From JBFLVQ01 sp040758525 (lineage in GTDB: Bacteria; Acidobacteriota; Blastocatellia; Chloracidobacteriales; JADJPF01), in contig JBFLVQ010000505.1 of NCBI GenBank assembly GCA_040758525.1, forward strand, positions 1-7,001: a stretch of DNA of 7,001 bases, written 5' to 3'. Below, piece by piece: positions 1 to 3,637 of this stretch (its first letter is position 1; every line of letters starts with the position of its first letter). The position numbers and the translations under genes are program-made. The notes under the pieces were generated by a model, which saw nothing but the letters and a program-made list of their open reading frames with translations, did not search any database and was not told where the DNA came from.

Positions 1-579
1 GTTGGAAATCAAGGTGGAGATGATGGGTTTACTTTTCTTGATAATACAATATGTATAGATTTAGCCGTTTCCCTGCGAAACTATGGTGAGGCCGATATTA
101 AAGAGAACAGGGAACGATTAATTAGAATATTAAATCATGAGTATACTCATTTGCTTCATAAAGCCTGGTTTAAAGAGAACCCTATAGATCTAAAAACACC
201 ATTAGATCGTGCATTAAAGGACTGCTTAGTCGAAGGATTTGGAAATTATCGTTCTCTTTCAAGTAAATGGATAAATGAACAAGGTATATTAACAGAAGAG
301 GCAAAATTAACGTTAAAGGAATTACAACCGATATTTGTAGAACGTCTTTCAAAATTACAATTTGCAGATTCAAAAGAGGAAGAAACCCTTAAACAAGGAC
401 TTTCAAGGGGTCAGTTTAATAAAAAATGGGGTGCTCTTTGTGTAGCTCTATGGTTAGCACAAGAGGCAAATGGAAATGAGCTGAATTTAGCCAAATGGAT
501 TAAACTAGGCCCAAAAGGAATAATAAGTTTGGCCAATAAATATTTACCTGATGAGTTAAAAGTAAAATTCTTGAAATAA
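1..579 (+). CDS. zinc-metalloprotease-like protein, 5' end cut by window
   Basis: The frame is open from the first base of the window to the TAA at 577-579, giving 192 visible residues with the N-terminus missing. Visible residues 46-50 are HEYTH (136-150), an HExxH zinc-binding and catalytic motif. Glu78 in the stretch VEGFGNY, 28 residues after the second His, suits the third zinc ligand of a gluzincin peptidase. The motif sits in a helix-like context (RLIRILNHEYTHLLHK), as in true HExxH proteases. The rest is charged and helical, with a GPKGIISLANKYLP-like C-terminal segment. A TTG at 151 could be taken as a start, but it lies after the zinc motif and would destroy the active site, so I reject it. 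Substrate and exact family are not recognised. Whether the protein is exported cannot be judged without the N-terminus. It is followed 14 nt later by a small gene on the same strand. Confidence 0.75.
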   Translation, partial: VGNQGGDDGFTFLDNTICIDLAVSLRNYGEADIKENRERLIRILNHEYTHLLHKAWFKENPIDLKTPLDRALKDCLVEGFGNYRSLSSKWINEQGILTEEAKLTLKELQPIFVERLSKLQFADSKEEETLKQGLSRGQFNKKWGALCVALWLAQEANGNELNLAKWIKLGPKGIISLANKYLPDELKVKFLK

Positions 580-593
580 ATAAGTACCCAAAA

Positions 594-830
594 ATGTTTA
601 GTAGTTTTAGCTCCACATTTAGCAAAGAAGAAGCATCAGCAAAGATAGGAAGTAGAGTCAGGTATGTTTACGATAAGGAAGATATGCAGCTTGTGACGTG
701 CAAGAAAGAGGATTGCCAAGCGATAAATGTTAGCGAGCAAGGTGCTGTCACTGGAGTAACAGAAGTAAAGAATGGTGGATACTTCTTGATTATTCAATGG
801 GACTCACACTCAGGCTATCAGACTTTGTAG
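594..830 (+). CDS. small SH3-like hypothetical protein, probably frameshifted near its C-terminus
   Basis: A 78-residue reading frame starts with ATG 14 nt after the upstream stop. No good Shine-Dalgarno sequence precedes it, so translation may depend on coupling to the upstream gene. The central part (GSRVRYVYDKED, then GAVTGVTEV and YFLIIQWD) resembles small beta-barrel proteins of the form 'G-x-V-x ... G-T-V-x-G-V ... V-x-I-x-W-D'. Members I recall end in a segment like DWFxKxEYExFLE. Here the frame stops at TAG 828-830, but the -1 frame from 821 reads DFVGREILDTFLKPE and ends in TAA at 866-868. One missing base near 821 would join the two parts into a protein of about 91 residues. It is therefore either a recent frameshift, a sequencing error or a shortened functional form. 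Function unknown. Confidence 0.6.
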   Translation: MFSSFSSTFSKEEASAKIGSRVRYVYDKEDMQLVTCKKEDCQAINVSEQGAVTGVTEVKNGGYFLIIQWDSHSGYQTL

Positions 831-888
831 GTAGAGAAATCTTGGATACTTTTCTCAAGCCAGAGTAAGGCATTATGGATCTTCAGCA

Positions 889-1191
889 CTACTCGAAATC
901 TCGCCTCGTCAATCTTCCACGACCGCTATCAGATCTGCCACGGTCATTGTTAGGGTGTCGCTCGATAGCCTGACTCACCTTAATGGAACGACCGTGCAAT
1001 AAGGTGCCGTTAAGCTGGCTGATGATAGTATCAAGATCTGCATCAATATCAACAAAGGCGAACCCTTTTGATTGGCCAGTATCCTTATCTGTAACAATAT
1101 TGACAGATGTTACTGTACCAAAAGGGTCGAAGAGTTTTTGCAGTTCCTCAGTAGTGGTTCGATAAGGGATATTGCCGACATAGAATCTCAT
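889..1191 (-). CDS. RRM-type RNA-binding protein with Arg/Gly-rich tail
   Basis: A 100-residue protein made almost entirely of one RNA recognition motif (about residues 2-75). RNP2 is FYVGNI (residues 3-8) and RNP1 is KGFAFVDI (42-49); both keep the aromatic residues that stack on RNA bases. The strand and helix order (EELQKLFDPFG, then NIVTD, then LNGTLLHGRSIKV) is canonical. The tail, about residues 76-100, is rich in Arg, Gly, Asp and Ser, like the short glycine-rich RNA-binding proteins of cyanobacteria and some other bacteria, which bind single-stranded RNA in the cytoplasm and are often cold-induced. I chose ATG at 1191-1189 because GGAG lies 9 nt upstream (1204-1201) and the RRM begins at once. 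The frame extends to a TTG at 1278, but those 29 residues have no RRM homology and that TTG lacks a well-placed ribosome binding site. It is convergent with the small gene ending near 830-868. Confidence 0.9.
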   Translation of the reverse strand: MRFYVGNIPYRTTTEELQKLFDPFGTVTSVNIVTDKDTGQSKGFAFVDIDADLDTIISQLNGTLLHGRSIKVSQAIERHPNNDRGRSDSGRGRLTRRDFE

Positions 1192-1242
1192 AGGGTTATT
1201 CTCCAAGCTGACATTAATGGTGAAATTGCTCGGTTGGTAAGG

Positions 1243-1260
1243 CAGGTACGAGCATACCTG
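1243..1260 (-). other. hairpin in the RRM gene leader
   Basis: A perfect 6-bp inverted repeat (CAGGTA ... TACCTG) with a 6-nt loop lies 52-69 nt upstream of the RRM start codon, inside the predicted untranslated leader. The ATG of a 13-codon upstream reading frame (1255-1253) falls in the loop and the adjoining edge of the stem. The hairpin could influence leader folding, but a stem of this size can also occur by chance. Confidence 0.35.
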
Positions 1261-1302
1261 TCCAGTCAATGGTAGCAATAAATCCGGGGCTTTTCCTCCA
1301 AA

Positions 1303-1330
1303 ATGTTAGTCAGTGAGAATACAAAATCAA
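1303..1330 (-). promoter_or_regulatory. candidate sigma70-type promoter for the RRM gene
   Basis: On the minus strand TTGATT (1330-1325) and TAACAT (1308-1303) are separated by 16 bp, a plausible -35/-10 pair. Transcription would begin near 1296 and give a leader of about 105 nt before the RRM ATG. The -10 box is only a partial match, so this is a prediction by pattern. Confidence 0.35.
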
Positions 1331-1358
1331 CTTAAATCCGTTATTAGATAATATACGA

Positions 1359-1372
1359 AGCAATATTACTAG
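1359..1372 (+). promoter_or_regulatory. 14-bp element shared with the pore-former leader
   Basis: AGCAATATTACTAG ends 12 nt before the ATG of the mini-ORF at 1385. The identical 14-mer occurs on the minus strand at 2868-2855, ending 17 nt before the start of the pore-former gene. An AT-rich stretch with a -10-like GATAAT (1347-1352) lies just upstream of this copy. It could be an operator or a leader element common to the two genes. Confidence 0.4.
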
Positions 1373-1384
1373 AGGAAAAAGATC

Positions 1385-1414
1385 ATGGGGCTAGTAAAAC
1401 TGCGGCAGGAATAG
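1385..1414 (+). CDS. possible 9-codon leader ORF before the HTH gene
   Basis: ATG 1385 to TAG 1412-1414 encodes MGLVKLRQE. An AGAGG stretch (1371-1375) lies 9 nt upstream, so it looks translatable. It is in the same frame as the LuxR-type HTH gene, and the frame beyond the TAG stays open into that gene. It is either a leader peptide or the original N-terminus of the HTH protein separated by a nonsense codon. There is no homology support for the peptide. Confidence 0.3.
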   Translation: MGLVKLRQE

Positions 1415-1437
1415 TTGAGCGGCTCTTTAGGTAACTT

Positions 1438-1444
1438 GAGGAGG
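1438..1444 (+). promoter_or_regulatory. strong ribosome binding site deciding the HTH gene start
   Basis: GAGGAGG lies 6 nt before ATG 1451. This near-perfect Shine-Dalgarno sequence makes 1451 the preferred start over the in-frame TTG at 1415. Confidence 0.75.
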
Positions 1445-1450
1445 ATAAGT

Positions 1451-1750
1451 ATGCAAAAGGGTACACATAAGGGTATTTTAACCGGTAAGCTAACCGTGCG
1501 TGAAAGCCAAGTGTTGAAGTTGTTGGCAGATGGTTATACTAATGAAGAAGCAGGAAATATTCTACAGGTATCACGTCGCACGGTAGAAGCACACAGAGCA
1601 CGCATTATGATGAAATTGCAAATGCCTGATTTACCGGGACTAGTCAAGTATGCAATTCGTAGTGGACTGACCAGTGTTCAGCATCATCGCAGCTATCAGA
1701 TAAAGCGAGTAGTTGCCGAAGAGACATTGAAGCAGCAAAGTCCGCTGTAA
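1451..1750 (+). CDS. stand-alone LuxR/GerE-type HTH transcriptional regulator
   Basis: A 99-residue protein built around one LuxR-type helix-turn-helix (about residues 14-73). The family signature is easy to follow: LTVRESQVLKLLADGYTN, then EEAGNILQVSRRTVEAHRARI, then MMKL and LVKYAIRSGL. The recognition helix is about residues 42-54. There is no receiver, autoinducer or sensor domain. In this respect it is like GerE and other DNA-binding-only members, so its activity must be set by expression or by partners. The start at 1451 is fixed by GAGGAGG 6 nt upstream. The C-terminal 26 residues are basic and Gln-rich, without a recognised domain. It is transcribed towards the pore-former gene and shares a 14-bp upstream element with it, so that gene is an obvious candidate target (inference). 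A hairpin begins 4 nt after its stop. Confidence 0.88.
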   Translation: MQKGTHKGILTGKLTVRESQVLKLLADGYTNEEAGNILQVSRRTVEAHRARIMMKLQMPDLPGLVKYAIRSGLTSVQHHRSYQIKRVVAEETLKQQSPL

Positions 1751-1754
1751 TGAT

Positions 1755-1803
1755 AGGCACTCGCAGCGGCACAAGTGGAAGTTCACATTAGCAGCGAGTG
1801 TCT
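1755..1803 (+). terminator. stem-loop just after the HTH gene
   Basis: Arms 1755-1767 and 1791-1803 pair over 13 positions, with one A-A mismatch and one G-T pair, around a 23-nt loop. The stem is GC-rich in its middle (CACTCGC/GCGAGTG) and starts 4 nt after the TAA of the HTH gene. No T-run follows, so it is not a textbook intrinsic terminator. It may act with Rho or as a 3'-end stabiliser. Confidence 0.45.
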
Positions 1804-1878
1804 AGTTGAATAGAGTGTGCATGAAGATAGGTGCGGGTTAAGGGAAGAGTATGTCAACTCAGATAGATTGTAAATAAT

Positions 1879-1956
1879 GCATCACTCAATATAACAGTGG
1901 TGTGGCAAATAAGAGTAGTCCATTCTGACTAGTGTGACTGTCAGATTGAGCGATGC
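1879..1956. repeat. 78-bp nested inverted repeat between convergent genes
   Basis: Outer arms GCATCACTCAAT (1879-1890) and ATTGAGCGATGC (1945-1956) match at 11 of 12 positions. On the minus-strand RNA the odd pair is a G-U, so the whole arm can pair. After a 3-nt internal loop the pairing resumes with ACAGT (1894-1898) against ACTGT (1937-1941). Inside is a further hairpin, TAGTC (1916-1920) with GACTA (1927-1931). It lies 48 bp beyond the pore-former stop. It may be a factor-dependent or bidirectional terminator, a structured RNA or the relic of a small mobile element. A CTTTT follows it on the plus strand. Confidence 0.45.
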
Positions 1957-2003
1957 CTTTTCCTATTCTGAAAAGCTAGCGACTGCAGATTGTCACAAAA
2001 TGT

Positions 2004-2837
2004 TCACGCACCAACTTCTTGAGGCACAATCGCAGCAGCAATTGCGAAGCTCCCTGTGATTGGTACATCAAGTGTATACTCACGCTCAGGCAGCACACTC
2101 GCAGGTGCGTCAATCTGTCGCTCAGTAACTATGGTACGGGCATTAACGCATCCAGCGCCATTGAACTCTCCTTCGCCCTGATAGAGCACTGTGTCACCGC
2201 TAAGAGTGAACCCAGGCTCTGGGAACGCTCTATAGATATCTGTGATCGGAATCGCCCAGTAATAGTGTCCTTGGCAAGGGTAATGGCCATGGATCCAGAC
2301 ATATCCACACAACGTGGTCTTGGCGTGAAAACGCTGTGTGAGAGTGAGTTCATCAACCAAGAGTTTCGCTTCAACAATCTTTCGAGGAGGAACCGTGACA
2401 GTCTGATTGACTGAGAAACGTCTTACCACGGTCTCAGTCCAGGTCTGCGAGGCTGAAAAGCTGATCTCTGTAGACATCTCAGCTCCGATTTCAAAGATCT
2501 CTTTTACCTTAGCCTTGCCAGAGACCTTGACACCCACTTTGATACCTTCTTGTAAGGACCAACTGAATGTACTAGACCGATCAATTCCAATGGTAATGTT
2601 CTGTTGTTGCGGGGTTGACGTACGATTCTCTAGTGTCTGGGTGCCAAGCAGCACCGGGGAGCTTCTCATAAGTGTCGGTTCGCCATAGAGCTCGATCCGT
2701 GTGTCTCTCACAGTAAACTTCGGTTCATATCCATCCAGTCCGTATTTAATTCCGCCGTCATAGCCTTTACAATTATTCTGATTCCACCAATGTCTGCCGT
2801 ATCGGCGGAAGTGTTCGTCCAAATCTCGTATACTCAT
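2004..2837 (-). CDS. aerolysin/ETX-MTX2-like beta-pore-forming protein (putative)
   Basis: A 277-residue protein starting at ATG 2837-2835, with AAAGGAG 6 nt upstream. The N-terminal 50 residues are rich in Trp, Tyr and Gly (GRHWWNQ, KYGLDGYEP) and form a possible binding or head region. Residues about 60-265 are Ser/Thr-rich alternating beta strands like aerolysin-fold toxins: a strand with NITIGIDRSSTFSWS (80-94), an amphipathic segment at about 97-130 suited to the pre-stem hairpin that becomes the barrel, then WTETVVRRFSVNQTVTVPP (133-151) and a long strand VEAKLLVDE. The VPP turn after the hairpin is typical of the family. There are four Cys (23, 177, 188, 230). There is no signal peptide or transmembrane helix, so it would be released by lysis or act inside the cell. 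It is preceded by a coiled-coil gene on the same strand, 198 bp away. The assignment is from pattern only; another all-beta protein is possible. Confidence 0.6.
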   Translation of the reverse strand: MSIRDLDEHFRRYGRHWWNQNNCKGYDGGIKYGLDGYEPKFTVRDTRIELYGEPTLMRSSPVLLGTQTLENRTSTPQQQNITIGIDRSSTFSWSLQEGIKVGVKVSGKAKVKEIFEIGAEMSTEISFSASQTWTETVVRRFSVNQTVTVPPRKIVEAKLLVDELTLTQRFHAKTTLCGYVWIHGHYPCQGHYYWAIPITDIYRAFPEPGFTLSGDTVLYQGEGEFNGAGCVNARTIVTERQIDAPASVLPEREYTLDVPITGSFAIAAAIVPQEVGA

Positions 2838-2854
2838 GTTGCTCTCCTTTCAAG

Positions 2855-2870
2855 CTAGTAATATTGCTAG
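2855..2870 (-). promoter_or_regulatory. near-palindrome ahead of the pore-former gene, containing the shared 14-mer
   Basis: Sixteen bases read CTAGCAATATTACTAG on the minus strand, a palindrome except for one symmetric pair of positions. It lies 17 nt before the start codon, immediately upstream of the ribosome binding site. Fourteen of these bases recur in front of the HTH gene (1359-1372). Symmetry plus position suggest a protein-binding site or a small leader hairpin. Confidence 0.4.
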
Positions 2871-2879
2871 ATTGAGTAA

Positions 2880-2889
2880 CCTAATAGGT
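2880..2889. promoter_or_regulatory. CCTAATAGGT element, copy 1
   Basis: CCTA-A-TAGG is a perfect 4+1+4 palindrome. It sits 42 bp upstream of the pore-former start codon and recurs, with the same following T, at 3488-3497 in the CHAT gene promoter region. This is a candidate operator shared by the two genes. No clear -10/-35 pair was found around this copy. Confidence 0.35.
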
Positions 2890-3012
2890 TTCTCAGATCG
2901 AATCAGGTTTCAGCCGTTTCTCTTACTATCGGACTCTAATTTGCCTTCACATAAGTATGCGAGAATGAGTTAATAAAGAGGACACACATTATTAAGAAAA
3001 AATTGCAATGGT

Positions 3013-3032
3013 AAGTGGGAAGTGGGAAGTGG
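3013..3032. repeat. heptanucleotide tandem repeat (AAGTGGG, 2.9 copies)
   Basis: Two full copies and six bases of a third copy of AAGTGGG stand directly next to the stop codon of the coiled-coil gene. Short heptamer arrays of this G-rich type (STRR-like) are known from cyanobacterial intergenic DNA. The array may simply be slippage-prone filler. No other array is seen in the window. Confidence 0.7.
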
Positions 3033-3035
3033 TCG

Positions 3036-3359
3036 CTAACTATGATAAAAATCCAAGTCAATGAGATGACCATTTAGAACAGCGAAATTCACCTCCAGAG
3101 CTTTAGCAAAAGAATCAGCTTGAGCAGCAATAGCAGGGAACTGAGAGAAGTAAGATTCAGCTCTGACGATGAAAGCATTCATTGCTCTATCCATAGAATC
3201 TTGCTGACGAGACACCTTCAATAAGCTTTCCTGCAAAGCACCAATCTGGTTAGTGAGGGCCTGCATACTGGCTTGTAATGATCTATCCAGCTTCTCAATA
3301 GCCATTGCAATAGTATCCATCTGTTTAGATGAGGGTTTACCCAATCTTTCAGCTAGCAT
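3036..3359 (-). CDS. small coiled-coil hypothetical protein
   Basis: A 107-residue, almost wholly helical protein. Residues about 12-75 show heptad spacing of Leu, Met, Ile and Val (MDTIAMAIEKLDRSLQASM, then LTNQIGALQESLLKV), so a coiled coil or helical bundle is expected. The C-terminal part (FSQFPAIAAQADSFAKALEVNFAVLNGHL) continues as an amphipathic helix. There is no signal peptide, transmembrane segment or Cys. ATG 3359-3357 has no strong ribosome binding site, so the start is less certain than for the neighbours. It is on the same strand as the pore-former, 198 bp upstream of it, and divergent from the CHAT gene. It is not recognised as a named family. A partner or adaptor role for the pore-former would be only a guess from position. 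Confidence 0.6.
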   Translation of the reverse strand: MLAERLGKPSSKQMDTIAMAIEKLDRSLQASMQALTNQIGALQESLLKVSRQQDSMDRAMNAFIVRAESYFSQFPAIAAQADSFAKALEVNFAVLNGHLIDLDFYHS

Positions 3360-3446
3360 TGATGAGCTGTAGGGGCATAGGGTGAGGGCGAACTTGCCTG
3401 GTTGCTCTAATACATCCTATAAATAACTACTAGCGCATTAATACGA

Positions 3447-3471
3447 AATGCAAAAACTACCCTTTTGCATT
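3447..3471. promoter_or_regulatory. 9-bp perfect inverted repeat upstream of the CHAT promoter
   Basis: AATGCAAAA (3447-3455) and TTTTGCATT (3463-3471) are exact inverted repeats with a 7-bp spacer. The element ends 4 bp before the predicted -35 box (3476). In this place a dimeric regulator site is more likely than a terminator, since the stem is AT-rich and no gene ends nearby on either strand. Confidence 0.45.
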
Positions 3472-3475
3472 ATCA

Positions 3476-3502
3476 TTGACCAAATATCCTAATAGGTATA
3501 AT
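3476..3502 (+). promoter_or_regulatory. candidate sigma70-type promoter for the CHAT gene
   Basis: TTGACC (3476-3481) and a perfect TATAAT (3497-3502) are separated by 15 bp, shorter than the usual 17. The spacer contains the CCTA-A-TAGG palindrome, so a protein bound there would overlap the promoter. The expected start is near 3509, leaving an untranslated leader of about 130 nt. Confidence 0.5.
3488..3497. promoter_or_regulatory. CCTAATAGGT element, copy 2
   Basis: This is the same 10-mer as at 2880-2889. Here it fills most of the space between the -35 and -10 boxes and its last T is the first base of TATAAT. That is a classic repressor position. Confidence 0.4.
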
Positions 3503-3637
3503 CAAAAGCCATTCTGTTCCAAAAATAATAAGTTAGTCTGTTATTTCAATTATTGGACTCAACACTACATTTTAGCACTATAAATTCGCGGTTATAGTTG
3601 ATAAACACTACCCATAGTAATCAAGGAGAAAGAGCCT

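Noticed and set aside
151..579. A complete gene starting at TTG 151
   Set aside because: The frame is open to the window edge and the zinc motif HEYTH lies just before this TTG, so the gene must begin outside the window.
983..1275. Plus-strand open frames opposite the RRM gene
   Set aside because: They are antisense shadows of a clear RRM coding frame, without ribosome binding sites or recognisable motifs.
1192..1278. N-terminal extension of the RRM protein from TTG 1278
   Set aside because: The extra 29 residues have no RRM features, the TTG has no well-spaced ribosome binding site, and GGAG sits 9 nt before the internal ATG at 1191.
1879..1956. Integron attC recombination site
   Set aside because: The size and imperfect palindrome are similar, but the conserved core GTTRRRY and its inverse at the ends are missing and no integrase or cassette array is seen.
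2019..2688. Plus-strand open frames and a second minus-strand frame within the pore-former gene
   Set aside because: They overlap a better-supported frame with a good ribosome binding site and show no protein-like patterns.
3553..3584. Second CHAT promoter (TTGGAC ... TATAAA)
   Set aside because: The boxes are separated by 20 bp, outside the normal range; the pair at 3476-3502 has a perfect -10 box.
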